From Sphingobacteriaceae bacterium DW12 (GTDB lineage Bacteria > Bacteroidota > Bacteroidia > Sphingobacteriales > Sphingobacteriaceae), in the NCBI GenBank assembly GCA_000783305.1, contig JROE01000013.1:140789-204788 (forward strand): 64,000 nucleotides of DNA, given 5' to 3'. The position numbers and the translations under genes are program-made. Below the pieces are notes generated by a model. It was not told the DNA's origin. It searched no databases and was given only the letters and a program-made list of their open reading frames with translations. Shown here in pieces: positions 17,569-26,506 of the stretch. Each line of letters begins with the position of its first letter. The first letter of the stretch is position 1.

Positions 17569-18630
17569 TTATTTTGTAGCCTGTACGATAGACAGCTGCT
17601 GTGCTGTACGACCGGCTATATCGGCAAAGGTTTGTTGCAATGGGCTTTCCTCGTCCAACAAGATTGGAAAGCCATTATCACCAGCATCGGAAATGCTTTT
17701 GACTAAAGGAATTTCTCCCAAGAAAGCGGTGTGATTCTCTTCAGCAAGTCGTTTTCCACCATCTTTCCCAAAGATGTAATACTTGTTTTCTGGGAGTTCG
17801 GCTGGCGTGAAGTAAGACATATTTTCGACAATACCCAGTATCGGGATATTGATTCCCTCCATCATGAACATGCCTATTCCTTTAATGGTATCGGCAAGGG
17901 CAACCTGTTGAGGAGTGGTCACGATTACCGCTCCAGCGATAGGATAGCTTTGCGCTACGGTGATATGTATATCACCTGTACCCGGAGGCATATCGACGAC
18001 TAAGTAATCCAGCTCGCCCCAATCGGCATCATTGAAAAGTTGTTTTATGGCTGAAGTAGCCATAGGCCCTCTCCAAGGAATGGGTTGATTAGGGTCTGTA
18101 AAAAAGCCAATCGAAAGTAATTTAATTCCGAATTTCTCGAGGGGTAGTATCTTTGTTTTGCCATCGACAGTCTGGGTAGACTGTGGTTTGGCACCTTCAA
18201 GTCCAAACATAATGGGCAGTGATGGACCATATATATCCGCATCGAGCAAGCCTATCTTAGCTCCAGTATCGGCAAGAGCCAGCGCTAGGTTGGCAGCTAC
18301 GGTCGATTTACCGACACCTCCTTTGCCAGAGGCCACTAGTATAATATTTTTGATGCCGGACAATTGATGTCCCTCACGACTAGTGACTTTAGCGGTCATA
18401 TTGATATCGACCACCAATTGTTTATCGATAAAGAGCGCGATAGCGTTGCGACATGCATGCTCAATGTGTCCCTTCAATGGGCAAGCGGGCGTAGTCAGTA
18501 CTACATCAAACTTGATTTTGTCGGGAAGTATTTCTATATTCTGAATCATGTGCAGTGTGACCAAATCCTTTTTTAGGTCAGGCTCTTCTACATGGCTCAG
18601 GGCATTTAAAATCTGTTCTTTAGTAACCAT
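17569..18630 (-). CDS. mrp: Mrp/NBP35 (ApbC) family ATP-binding protein
   Basis: 353 residues from the ATG at 18630 (MVTKEQILNALSHVEEPDL). The ATG at 18651 lies inside a TAGATTTG promoter element and is rejected. An N-terminal MIP18/DUF59 domain (about 1-85) is followed by a deviant Walker A, SGKGGVGKST (about residues 101-110), LLDADIYGPSLP, YLVVDMPPGTGD and VTTPQQVALAD. The family is a P-loop scaffold or carrier for iron-sulfur clusters. The CPxC motif often used to bind a bridging cluster is absent; the equivalent stretch reads GIVENMSYFTPAELPENKYY, which I believe is common in Bacteroidota Mrp proteins. It probably acts in Fe-S protein maturation in the cytoplasm. Confidence 0.92.
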   Translation of the reverse strand: MVTKEQILNALSHVEEPDLKKDLVTLHMIQNIEILPDKIKFDVVLTTPACPLKGHIEHACRNAIALFIDKQLVVDINMTAKVTSREGHQLSGIKNIILVASGKGGVGKSTVAANLALALADTGAKIGLLDADIYGPSLPIMFGLEGAKPQSTQTVDGKTKILPLEKFGIKLLSIGFFTDPNQPIPWRGPMATSAIKQLFNDADWGELDYLVVDMPPGTGDIHITVAQSYPIAGAVIVTTPQQVALADTIKGIGMFMMEGINIPILGIVENMSYFTPAELPENKYYIFGKDGGKRLAEENHTAFLGEIPLVKSISDAGDNGFPILLDEESPLQQTFADIAGRTAQQLSIVQATK

Positions 18631-18648
18631 TGCTTCAATATGAAAACA

Positions 18649-18656
18649 CAAATCTA
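18649..18656 (-). promoter_or_regulatory. mrp promoter -7 element TAGATTTG
   Basis: TAGATTTG on the minus strand matches TAnnTTTG. A start near 18644 leaves a leader of about 14 nt before the ATG at 18630. No good TTG at the -33 distance. Confidence 0.5.
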
Positions 18657-18897
18657 ATGAATGCGCAACAGAATCCTGTCATTTGGATGTTTTTTAAAAC
18701 GAAGAACAGGTGCTGGAAAGCAATCACAAATTTTAAATAAGCTCTTAAACCAACCTGGCTTTATTTTAATTATACTTGCAGGGTGAAATGTGATGACAGC
18801 ATCATCTATGGTTTAGGATTATACAGGGTCTCTTATCGGGATAGAAGGCTTTGTCAATAGTGAGCAAATAAGAAAAGAAGCCGTCAAGCGTTTAGAT

Positions 18898-20985
18898 ATG
18901 GATATGCTCAAAAAATTCTATAATAAAATCACCATCAAGCAAAAACGATGGATCATCGGCATAATTGCGGTGGTGGTATTGATATGCGGGATAGGCTTGC
19001 TTTATGGGCTAAGCAAGAGGGATGCCATCTTACAGGGAGCTATTGCTTCTGCCAAACAGAAAGCCGAGAGTCAGTATAATGTAGACCTTAAGATCCAATA
19101 CTACGGCTTCAGAGGGCTTTCGACTGTTGTCTTTAAGAATGTGTTCGTCACGCCCAAGGGAAAAGACCAGCTGGCGCAGATAGATGATTTTGCCGTGTCG
19201 GTACGATTATGGCCGCTGCTTTTCGGGGATGTTAAAATTGGGCTCATCGAGATGGAAAATGCTCGATTCACGCTCGTAAAACGAGATAGTGTGGTCAATA
19301 ATTATGACTTTCTGTTCAAGAAAAGTAAACAAGATTCTATCCCTACCCCTAAGGCCGAAAAAAATCTCGCTGCCCTAGCTGATGGTTTGCTAAAGAAGGT
19401 CTTTTTCAAGATTCCGCGCAACATGGATGTGCGCAATTTCGAAATTTCTTTCAAGGATGATAGTACTTATCAACAATTGAAGGTGCCACGTGCCGAGATT
19501 GCAGGGGGGGATATTGATGCCGCATTATACCTCAACGGTGATGAGGGCCGCTGGCATGTGATGGGCCATGTCAACCCAGATGCTCAGGAACTCAATCTCA
19601 AGCTTGCTTCCGAAAAAAAGAATACAGAATTCCCCTTTCTACGTAGTAAATTCGGTATACGGATGAGCTTTGATGAAATCGAATTCGACCTACAGAAGGT
19701 AAATCGTAAAGGCAAAGAACTCTTGACGCTTAAAGGTGACTGGCACTTTAAGAATTTGAATGTCCATCACTGGCGTCTTTCCGATCAAGATATCAATATT
19801 CCTGAAGCCACGTTGGAGGGAGGGGTGGATATAGGTGCGCAGTCCATTGAATTGGTAAAAGAGAGCAAGGTGAAGGTGAAAGATTTTGAATTTAGCCCAC
19901 AAGCCAAATATGTACATAAGCCAGAGAAAATTGTCGCACTGTCCATTCATACGGGCAGGTTCGAGGCGCAGAAGCTTTTCGATGCTATACCTAAGGGATT
20001 ATTTGAATCCTTGGAAGGCGTTCAAGTTCAGGGTAATATCCAGTATGATCTTGATTTTGAAGTCAACCTTAAGAAACCAGATCAATTGAAGTTTGTATCA
20101 AAGATAGACGACCAAGAGCTCAAGGTCCAGAAATGGGGTAAGGCTGATATCAATAAGCTAAACGGGCCATTTGTCTATACCGCTTATGAAGGCGATAAGG
20201 TCATGCGGGAAATCACAGTAGGGCCGCAAAATCCTAATTTTGCACCCTATGATCGGATTTCGAATTATATGCGTACGACACTGCTCAATACCGAAGACCC
20301 GTTCTTTTTTAAGCACAATGGTTTTCAAGAGGAAGCTTTCAAGCTGTCCATTGTCACAAATATTAAAGAACGCAAATTCAAAAGAGGGGCAAGTACAATA
20401 TCCATGCAGTTGGTTAAGAACGTTTTTTTGAATCGGAATAAGACCTTGGTCCGTAAACTAGAAGAAATCATGCTCGTGTGGTTGATGGAGTCATCTAAGC
20501 AGGTGAGTAAGCAACGAATGTATGAAGTATATCTCAATGTTATCGAGTGGGGGAATAACGTCTATGGAATTACGGAAGCTGCTCGTTACTATTTCGGGAA
20601 GACACCGGCGGAGATTACATTAGGCGAGAGCCTATTTCTATCTAGCATCGTCCCTAAGCCCAAAAAAGGGCTGTATTCTTTCGACTATACCGGTCACTTG
20701 AAGGAGAATGTCTATCGATATTTCAATACCTATGGCAATATAATGGTGAAAACCGGCCAACTGGCGCGTGATACCACAGTCGCTAATTATGGATTCTATA
20801 CGGTGAGTCTACAGCCTAATCTCCGTCCTCATAGACCTGCGGGGCTGGAGGTGGATAGCCTGCAGGGGATAGATGTGGATATTGATGCTGAGCAGGAGGA
20901 CAAAATTCGAGAATTAGAGCTACAGGAAAAGGAAAAAAGAGGTCTTTTTGATAAGATTTTCGATAAAAAACCTCCTGTAGAATGA
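18898..20985 (+). CDS. AsmA-like membrane protein fused to a GT51 peptidoglycan transglycosylase
   Basis: 695 residues. One N-terminal membrane helix (about 18-37) is followed by a long AsmA/DUF748-like beta region (about 45-430). A monofunctional glycosyltransferase 51 domain follows (about 445-610): the catalytic-site motif EDPFFFKHNGF begins with Glu466, then RGASTISMQLVKN and YLNVIEWGNNVYGITEAARYYFGK. There is no transpeptidase domain. It would polymerise lipid II glycan strands in the periplasm. The C-terminus is charged (LELQEKEKRG...PPVE). Both halves are intact in one frame, so this is a natural fusion rather than an error. An ATG at 18904 is an alternative start. It stands apart from other cell-wall genes. 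Confidence 0.85.
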   Translation: MDMLKKFYNKITIKQKRWIIGIIAVVVLICGIGLLYGLSKRDAILQGAIASAKQKAESQYNVDLKIQYYGFRGLSTVVFKNVFVTPKGKDQLAQIDDFAVSVRLWPLLFGDVKIGLIEMENARFTLVKRDSVVNNYDFLFKKSKQDSIPTPKAEKNLAALADGLLKKVFFKIPRNMDVRNFEISFKDDSTYQQLKVPRAEIAGGDIDAALYLNGDEGRWHVMGHVNPDAQELNLKLASEKKNTEFPFLRSKFGIRMSFDEIEFDLQKVNRKGKELLTLKGDWHFKNLNVHHWRLSDQDINIPEATLEGGVDIGAQSIELVKESKVKVKDFEFSPQAKYVHKPEKIVALSIHTGRFEAQKLFDAIPKGLFESLEGVQVQGNIQYDLDFEVNLKKPDQLKFVSKIDDQELKVQKWGKADINKLNGPFVYTAYEGDKVMREITVGPQNPNFAPYDRISNYMRTTLLNTEDPFFFKHNGFQEEAFKLSIVTNIKERKFKRGASTISMQLVKNVFLNRNKTLVRKLEEIMLVWLMESSKQVSKQRMYEVYLNVIEWGNNVYGITEAARYYFGKTPAEITLGESLFLSSIVPKPKKGLYSFDYTGHLKENVYRYFNTYGNIMVKTGQLARDTTVANYGFYTVSLQPNLRPHRPAGLEVDSLQGIDVDIDAEQEDKIRELELQEKEKRGLFDKIFDKKPPVE

Positions 20986-21076
20986 TAATAATAGGTTTCT
21001 TTAAGAATAGAATGAACGAAGTATCCACGTATTCAGCTGATTAGGGACCCTTCGATAAAAGAAAAACAAATAGAGC

Positions 21077-21622
21077 ATGAAGAGTCTGACGATAGATAAT
21101 TTGGATTTTGAGTTGATGATCGATCACGATCAGATACAAAAGCGTATACGGTTAATTGGTATTGATTTGAATATGAGGTACCAAGATAAGCATCCCGTAT
21201 TTATTGGTGTACTCAATGGGTGCTTTATGTTCATGTCAGACCTTATGAAGCAGGTGGTGATACCCTCCGAACTTTCGTTTGTCAAGCTCGCATCTTATAG
21301 CGGTACGGAGCAGGGGAGGCTTTCCGAACTGATCGGGGTAGGGATGGATCTAAAAGGAAGAGATATCATTATCGTCGAAGATATTATTGATTCCGGGCAT
21401 TCGCTCAAATATACAATGGATGCTTTGGAACGGTTGGAAGTTGCGAGTATTTCCGTGTGCGCATTGTTGATGAAACCGGCCAATCTTCAAGTGACCTTTG
21501 ACAACATCATGTACATTGGGTTTGAGATTGATGAAGAGTTCGTCGTCGGATATGGCTTGGATTACAATGGACAATGCCGAAATCTCCCAAACATTTATCA
21601 GCACGTACCTTCAGGATCTTAA
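21077..21622 (+). CDS. hpt: hypoxanthine phosphoribosyltransferase
   Basis: 181 residues, the usual length. The PRPP-binding loop VEDIIDSGHSL is at about residues 100-110, preceded by FIGVLNGCFMFMSDL (about 42-56) and VKLASYSGTEQG (about 69-80), and followed by the purine-binding FVVGYGLDYNGQCRNLP. It converts hypoxanthine (and guanine) plus PRPP to IMP or GMP in purine salvage. Its stop codon overlaps that of the convergent tag gene within TTAA at 21619-21622, and both 3' ends are part of a hairpin (see separate entry). Confidence 0.95.
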   Translation: MKSLTIDNLDFELMIDHDQIQKRIRLIGIDLNMRYQDKHPVFIGVLNGCFMFMSDLMKQVVIPSELSFVKLASYSGTEQGRLSELIGVGMDLKGRDIIIVEDIIDSGHSLKYTMDALERLEVASISVCALLMKPANLQVTFDNIMYIGFEIDEEFVVGYGLDYNGQCRNLPNIYQHVPSGS

Positions 21623-21638
21623 CGATCCCGGAAGGTAC
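21605..21638. terminator. hairpin spanning both stop codons of hpt and tag
   Basis: GTACCTTC (21605-21612), unpaired A, GGATC (21614-21618), loop TTAAC, GATCC (21624-21628), CG bulge, GAAGGTAC (21631-21638). It encodes the last residues of both proteins, and the overlapping stop codons occupy the loop. No T-run, so it is a 3'-end stabiliser or weak bidirectional terminator candidate. Confidence 0.6.
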
Positions 21639-22188
21639 AATCTACTAGGTGGTCGTTGACCATGCCTACCGCTTGCATATAGGCATAGCATATCGTTGTG
21701 CCAAAAAACTTGATTCCTCGTTTTTTGAGATCTTTTGCGATAGCATCAGATTCAGGAGTGCTGACAGGGGCATCTTTAAGGCTTTTTAGTTGGTTGATGA
21801 TAGGAGCCTCATGGGGTAAGAACGAATAAAGATACCGGTAGAAGCTGCCAAATTCTTCTTGTATTCGAATGAATATCTTTGCATTCTCAATCGTACTCTT
21901 TACTTTTAGTCTATTCCGAATGATGCCCGGGTCTAAGAGCAAGCGTTCGACATCATCAGCTGTGAATTGGGCTACCTTGTGGTAGTCAAAGTCTGCGAAT
22001 AGTCTTCGATAGTGCTCGCGTTTTCTCAAAATCGTAATCCAGCTCAATCCGGCTTGTGCGGATTCGAGTACCAAAAATTCGAATAAAATCTGCTCGTCCG
22101 TAACCTGCTTGCCCCATTCTTCATCATGATAGCGCATATAGAGTTCGTCGGTCCCGCACCATGGACATCTAGTGATTGAATTTTGCAT
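21619..22188 (-). CDS. tag: DNA-3-methyladenine glycosylase I
   Basis: 189 residues from the ATG at 22188 (MQNSITRCPWCGTDELYMRYHDEEWG); an ATG at 22200 is an alternative adding 4 residues. The N-terminal Cys and His and the C-terminal NDHLVDC match the zinc-binding ligands of Tag. The core includes FEFLVLESAQAGLSWITIL, with the catalytic-pocket Glu, and LLLDPGIIRNRLKVKSTIENA. The enzyme removes 3-methyladenine from alkylated DNA in base-excision repair. It converges on hpt with a 4-base overlap. Confidence 0.93.
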   Translation of the reverse strand: MQNSITRCPWCGTDELYMRYHDEEWGKQVTDEQILFEFLVLESAQAGLSWITILRKREHYRRLFADFDYHKVAQFTADDVERLLLDPGIIRNRLKVKSTIENAKIFIRIQEEFGSFYRYLYSFLPHEAPIINQLKSLKDAPVSTPESDAIAKDLKKRGIKFFGTTICYAYMQAVGMVNDHLVDCTFRDR

Positions 22189-22319
22189 ATTGGGTGTCAT
22201 TAAAGTATTTGTATGAAAGTGTCTGTCTTATACTTTGCCATCAAGAATTTTCATGCTTGTCTGTGATTCTATGGAATCATGAAAGTTTTGTTTTAACTTT
22301 ACCGTTCGAATCAAGAAAT

Positions 22320-23375
22320 ATGTCCATACCAGTCAGGAGTTTGTTTTTTTTATGTTTGACCAGCTTACTTACGTCATTTTGGCCCTCGGTATCGTTAGCA
22401 AACTTAGATAAAAAAGCGCTTGTACACAATCACAGCTTTTTATCGGTTTCTTTGCTGTCGTTGGCATCTTCTTCCATCAAAAATACAAACATACAAAACG
22501 ATTCTCTAGGAGCGGCCATCACACTCCCTGCTCATGATGTTGCCTTGGATACAATGCATGTCGCTCCATCACGTCCGTTATATCTCAAGCCAGACCCAAA
22601 TGGAGCGTTGGTCGTACCACAATATATAAAAGATCAAGTGATCGTGACCAATGGCGATTTCCTGAAATGGATGAAATTTGCCGATACGCTGAAGAGACAG
22701 TCGACAGATATGGTCAAAAGTGGGGATATAAAAACTACTCGGCCGCTGTGGATCATGGCCACTATATTGATCTTGATGTTCGCTGTTGCTATGGTCAGGC
22801 GGTATTTTCCATTAGATTTCTATGTGATCATAGAAGCATATTTTAAGGACAGACTACTTCAACAGGTGAGTAAGGAGGATAATATGGCAACTTCCTGGCC
22901 TTATATTTTTCTATACCTTATTTTTAGTTTTACGCTAGGGCTTTTCCTGCTGATGTTTGACGCCTACCTCAGCCAAAGCCAGCGATGGCTGACCCTCGAA
23001 AACTTTTTTAAAGTGTCCCTTATTGTGGGGGTTCTCTTCATCGTGAAAATTTTGATCATCCGATTTATTTCCTATATTTTCGAATTGAATAAATTGGTAC
23101 GTGAATATATTGCTGTTTTGTATTTAGTTTATTTTAACAGTATGTTAATTCTAATGCCAGCAGTGCTGATTTTGAGTTTGTTGCCCACTGCATATTTTAC
23201 AATAGTAATATCTTTATCACTAATTTTAATATTTATATTGTTCATTTACAGGTTTTTGCGCACTGCTTTTCATTTGTTTAGCAATCTTAGGTTTCCTATT
23301 TTTTATTTAATTGTGTACCTTTGCTGCCTAGAAATTGCACCGATATTGATATTAGTGCGGACGTTGAGCAAATAA
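22320..23375 (+). CDS. DUF4271 membrane protein
   Basis: 351 residues from the ATG at 22320; the frame is open upstream to 22176 but that part overlaps the start of tag and has no signal-like character. The N-terminus looks like a signal peptide (MSIPVRSLFFLCLTSLLTSFWPSVSLA), followed by an extracytoplasmic stretch of about 120 residues and then six or so membrane helices (about residues 145-350), which correspond to DUF4271. In Bacteroidota this family typically sits directly before a uroporphyrinogen-III synthase gene, as here: the ATG of the next gene begins on the base after this stop codon. The function is unknown; translational coupling with hemD is likely. Confidence 0.8.
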   Translation: MSIPVRSLFFLCLTSLLTSFWPSVSLANLDKKALVHNHSFLSVSLLSLASSSIKNTNIQNDSLGAAITLPAHDVALDTMHVAPSRPLYLKPDPNGALVVPQYIKDQVIVTNGDFLKWMKFADTLKRQSTDMVKSGDIKTTRPLWIMATILILMFAVAMVRRYFPLDFYVIIEAYFKDRLLQQVSKEDNMATSWPYIFLYLIFSFTLGLFLLMFDAYLSQSQRWLTLENFFKVSLIVGVLFIVKILIIRFISYIFELNKLVREYIAVLYLVYFNSMLILMPAVLILSLLPTAYFTIVISLSLILIFILFIYRFLRTAFHLFSNLRFPIFYLIVYLCCLEIAPILILVRTLSK

Positions 23376-24155
23376 ATGAAAGATATGCAAACTTCTGATG
23401 TTGAAAGAGCTAAGAAAGTTAAGAGTATTCTAGTAACTATTCCCAAACCCGAAAATGATAAATCCCCGTATTTCAATTTAGCTGAAAAATATAACCTTAA
23501 GTTAGATTTTAGAGGCTTTATTCATGTGGAAGGAGTACCTGCTAAAGAGGTGCGAAAAGATAAGGTCAATTTATCTGAGCATACAGCGGTCATTTTTACC
23601 AGCAAGAATGCCGTAGATCATTTTTTTCGAGTATGCGAAGAAATGAGATTTGAAGTGTCAGCTGAAATGAAGTATTTCTGCATCACGGAGGCTATTGCTC
23701 TCTATTTACAAAAGTATATTCAGTATCGCAAACGGAAGATATTCTTTGGTAAGCAGACCGCGAAGGACTTGGAAGATGTGCTGAAGAAACATAGCAAGGA
23801 AAAATTCCTTTTCCCCTGCTCGGATGTCGCTAATGAGGAGACGTCAAATTGGCTGCAGGAGAATGGATATAATTTTACCCCAGCAGTATTGTTTCGCACG
23901 GTAATCAGTGACTTGTCCGATCTTAAGGATGTTTTTTACGACGTAATCGTGTTTTTTAGCCCATCGAGTGTACAGTCTCTGTATGATAATTTTCCAGACT
24001 TCAAGCAGAACAATACCCGTATCGCAGCATTTGGAACAACTACACAGCAAGCGTTGTTAGATCATGGACTTATTCTTGATATTCCTGCGCCTACACCAGC
24101 TGCACCAAGTATGACGATGGCCGTAGAGCAATATATTAAGTTGGTCAACAAATAG
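23376..24155 (+). CDS. hemD: uroporphyrinogen-III synthase
   Basis: 259 residues. Two-lobed Rossmann-like fold typical of HemD with low sequence conservation: VKSILVTIPKPENDKSPYFNLAEKY at the start, HTAVIFTSKNAVDHFF (about 69-84), AFGTTTQQAL (about 218-227) near the end, and FFSPSSVQSLYDNFP in the second lobe. The enzyme closes and inverts ring D of hydroxymethylbilane in heme and siroheme synthesis. It starts immediately after the stop of the DUF4271 gene and ends 26 bases before a terminator, so the two genes form one transcript. No other heme gene is visible in the window. Confidence 0.85.
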   Translation: MKDMQTSDVERAKKVKSILVTIPKPENDKSPYFNLAEKYNLKLDFRGFIHVEGVPAKEVRKDKVNLSEHTAVIFTSKNAVDHFFRVCEEMRFEVSAEMKYFCITEAIALYLQKYIQYRKRKIFFGKQTAKDLEDVLKKHSKEKFLFPCSDVANEETSNWLQENGYNFTPAVLFRTVISDLSDLKDVFYDVIVFFSPSSVQSLYDNFPDFKQNNTRIAAFGTTTQQALLDHGLILDIPAPTPAAPSMTMAVEQYIKLVNK

Positions 24156-24181
24156 GAATAGACCGAATAAAAGAAATAGAG

Positions 24182-24212
24182 AAAGGGCATTTGATTCAAA
24201 TGCCCTTTTTTT
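24182..24212 (+). terminator. intrinsic terminator after hemD
   Basis: AAAGGGCATTTGA (24182-24194) pairs with TCAAATGCCCTTT (24196-24208), followed by more T. 26 bases after the hemD stop. Confidence 0.9.
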
Positions 24213-24478
24213 GACTAAAGTTATGATACGACAAGGTCGATTCCGACTGGTCGGAGAGCTCTCGCTAGCCATCGAGAAAAGTAAAAAAGCGAAAACAAAA
24301 GAAGGATGCACCTGTTAGATGTTGTAGGCCTATCCTTACAGAAAAAAAAATTTTCAATTAGGAGGGGCATATTATTAATTAAACGTTGTATTTTTACAAA
24401 ATAGCTGTCTATTGAGAATGGGCTATATATTATAAAGCATAGAAAAGAAATCTACTTATTTGATCAAATTCATAAAAA
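24213..24478. other. gap between hemD and gldK
   Basis: No gene seen. Near 24390 there is TATTTTTA, one base from the TAnnTTTG -7 consensus, with no convincing -33 element; it may be the gldK promoter, giving a leader of about 80 nt. Confidence 0.35.
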
Positions 24479-25771
24479 ATGAATTGTAATTTTTTAAAGG
24501 CTCTTACACTCTTCGCTATAGTGTCCATTGGGATGGCTAGTTGTAAAGGTCCAGGTAATAATGGTGAATTAGTTGGGGTAAGGCTTGATAAACTAAAGGC
24601 AAATAAAACACCGTTTGGGATGGTGTTGATTCCGGGAGGTACATTTATAATGGGACAGTCGGATGAAGACATCACATTTTCCCAAGTCTCCCAGAATAGA
24701 CAGGTGACCATTGCTCCCTTCTATATGGATGATACAGAGATTTCCAACAGTGAGTATCGCCAATTTGTCAATTGGGTAAGAGATTCTATATTAATAACCA
24801 ATTTTTTGGGCGACGATAGTTATTTTATCCAAAGTGAGAATGCGGGTGGTGAGCGACATATTGATTGGAATAAGGTAAACGCAAATTCGCCATGGAAAAC
24901 GAAGGATGCCAACCAACGCGAACGTGTTGGGAGCATGTATTATCAAGGTGAAGACCGGATTTTTGGTAAGAATGAAATCGATGTGAGGTTGTTAAAATAC
25001 CACTATGAGTGGTATGATCTAAGAAGAGCCATTGATGCCAAAAATGACCCTTCGAGAAGCCGTTCTGAATTTATTATGCGAGATACTTTGTTGGTGTATC
25101 CAGATACCACGGTATGGTTGAGCGACTTTAGTTATGCGCAGAATGAGCCTATGGTGGAGGGGTATTTCTCACATCCATCATTCGACGAATATCCAGTAGT
25201 GGGGGTGACTTGGAAACAAGCACAGGCTTTCAATACATGGCGAACACGCCTTTTTAACAATGCCGCATCCAAAAATCGCGAAACAGAACGTATGCCTTAT
25301 CAGCTTCCTTCAGAAGCCGAATGGGAGTATGCGGCCCGCTCCGGCAAGACAGGTATGCAGTATCCGTGGGGAGGTCCATCCGCCCGAAATGCAAAAGGCT
25401 GTTTGATGGCTAATTTTAAACCGGGAAGAGGTAACTATATAGATGATGGGGCCGCTTACACGGCGCCAGTTTATTCTTACTGGCCCAATGACTTTGGCTT
25501 ATATAATATGGCCGGGAATGTGGCCGAATGGACACAGTCTAGTTATGATGAGTCCGCTTACTCATTTGTACATGATATGAATCCTACGTATTCGCATAGT
25601 GCTAAATCTTCGGATCCCAACGCAATGAAGCGTAAAGTCGTGCGAGGAGGATCTTGGAAAGACGTAGGGTACTTTCTTCAAAATTCAACGAGACAATATG
25701 AATATCAAGATACCGCAAAGTCATATATAGGATTTAGATCCGTGACGCGTTACACAGGAGTATCTTATTAA
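24479..25771 (+). CDS. gldK: GldK, type IX secretion ring lipoprotein
   Basis: 430 residues, lipoprotein signal (IGMASC, Cys about residue 22). A formylglycine-generating-enzyme/SUMF1-type fold spans about residues 45-425: MVLIPGGTFIMGQSDEDI, VGVTWKQAQAFNTWRT, QLPSEAEWEYAARSG, YPWGG, NMAGNVAEWT, VVRGGSWKD and IGFRSV. The fold is used here structurally, not as an enzyme. GldK (PorK) with GldN (PorN) forms the large periplasmic ring at the outer membrane of T9SS. The order gldK-gldL-gldM-gldN is preserved with short gaps, typical of the core T9SS operon. Gliding needs further genes that are not in this window. Confidence 0.95.
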   Translation: MNCNFLKALTLFAIVSIGMASCKGPGNNGELVGVRLDKLKANKTPFGMVLIPGGTFIMGQSDEDITFSQVSQNRQVTIAPFYMDDTEISNSEYRQFVNWVRDSILITNFLGDDSYFIQSENAGGERHIDWNKVNANSPWKTKDANQRERVGSMYYQGEDRIFGKNEIDVRLLKYHYEWYDLRRAIDAKNDPSRSRSEFIMRDTLLVYPDTTVWLSDFSYAQNEPMVEGYFSHPSFDEYPVVGVTWKQAQAFNTWRTRLFNNAASKNRETERMPYQLPSEAEWEYAARSGKTGMQYPWGGPSARNAKGCLMANFKPGRGNYIDDGAAYTAPVYSYWPNDFGLYNMAGNVAEWTQSSYDESAYSFVHDMNPTYSHSAKSSDPNAMKRKVVRGGSWKDVGYFLQNSTRQYEYQDTAKSYIGFRSVTRYTGVSY

Positions 25772-25818
25772 TACATACTAACTAATCGAAGCTAAAACTA
25801 TTAAATCAAGAGAGCAAA

Positions 25819-26463
25819 ATGGCAACTAAGCGTAAGTTTAAATTTGGGATCAATACACTCATCAACTGGGGAGCGACAGTCGTAATCATAGGATTGATGT
25901 TTAAAATATTGCATTTTAAAGGGGGTGAATGGATGATTGGTATTGGATTGGCGGTAGAAGCGGTATTGTTTTTTATTATGGGATTCTTGGCAAGCGAGCC
26001 CGAGTTAGACTGGGCACGTGTCTATCCAGAGTTGGACGAAGACTATAAAGGAGAATTACCTAAAGCAGGTGCTCGCCCTGTCGCAGCACAGCCTGCTGTA
26101 GCGCTAGGAAATACTGCTGCATTGGATAAATTGTTGCAAGATGCCAAAATCGACGAGAACCTGATTGGGAATTTAGGTGATGGACTACGTACTTTCAGCG
26201 ACAAAGTAGCAGCCATCTCAAAGGTAGCTGATACGGCTACTGCAACAAATCAATTTGCAGACAAATTGAATGCGGCATCCACAGGAGCGGCTCAATTAAG
26301 TCATGCTTTTGATAGAGCGGCGGCTGATTTGCAGACGTTCAATGAGTCTGCTGCAGATATGCATCAGTTCAAAGAACAAGTAAGTACATTTAATAAAAAC
26401 TTAGCGTCATTAAATGCCATTTATGGGAATATGCTTTCTGCTATGAATACCAATAGATCATAG
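25819..26463 (+). CDS. gldL: GldL, type IX secretion motor protein
   Basis: 214 residues. Two membrane helices at the N-terminus (about 12-28 and 38-57: TLINWGATVVIIGLMFKILH and MIGIGLAVEAVLFFIMGFLA), with a conserved Glu in the second (VEAV) that GldL motors use for proton-driven torque. GELPKAGA-type linker and a long helical cytoplasmic tail (about 90-214) follow. With GldM it forms the proton-powered inner-membrane motor of T9SS. It lies between gldK (47 bases) and gldM (43 bases). Confidence 0.95.
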   Translation: MATKRKFKFGINTLINWGATVVIIGLMFKILHFKGGEWMIGIGLAVEAVLFFIMGFLASEPELDWARVYPELDEDYKGELPKAGARPVAAQPAVALGNTAALDKLLQDAKIDENLIGNLGDGLRTFSDKVAAISKVADTATATNQFADKLNAASTGAAQLSHAFDRAAADLQTFNESAADMHQFKEQVSTFNKNLASLNAIYGNMLSAMNTNRS

Positions 26464-26506
26464 GTAATATTTTAATAATCATCCTTTATTAATTAAAATT
26501 TACATT

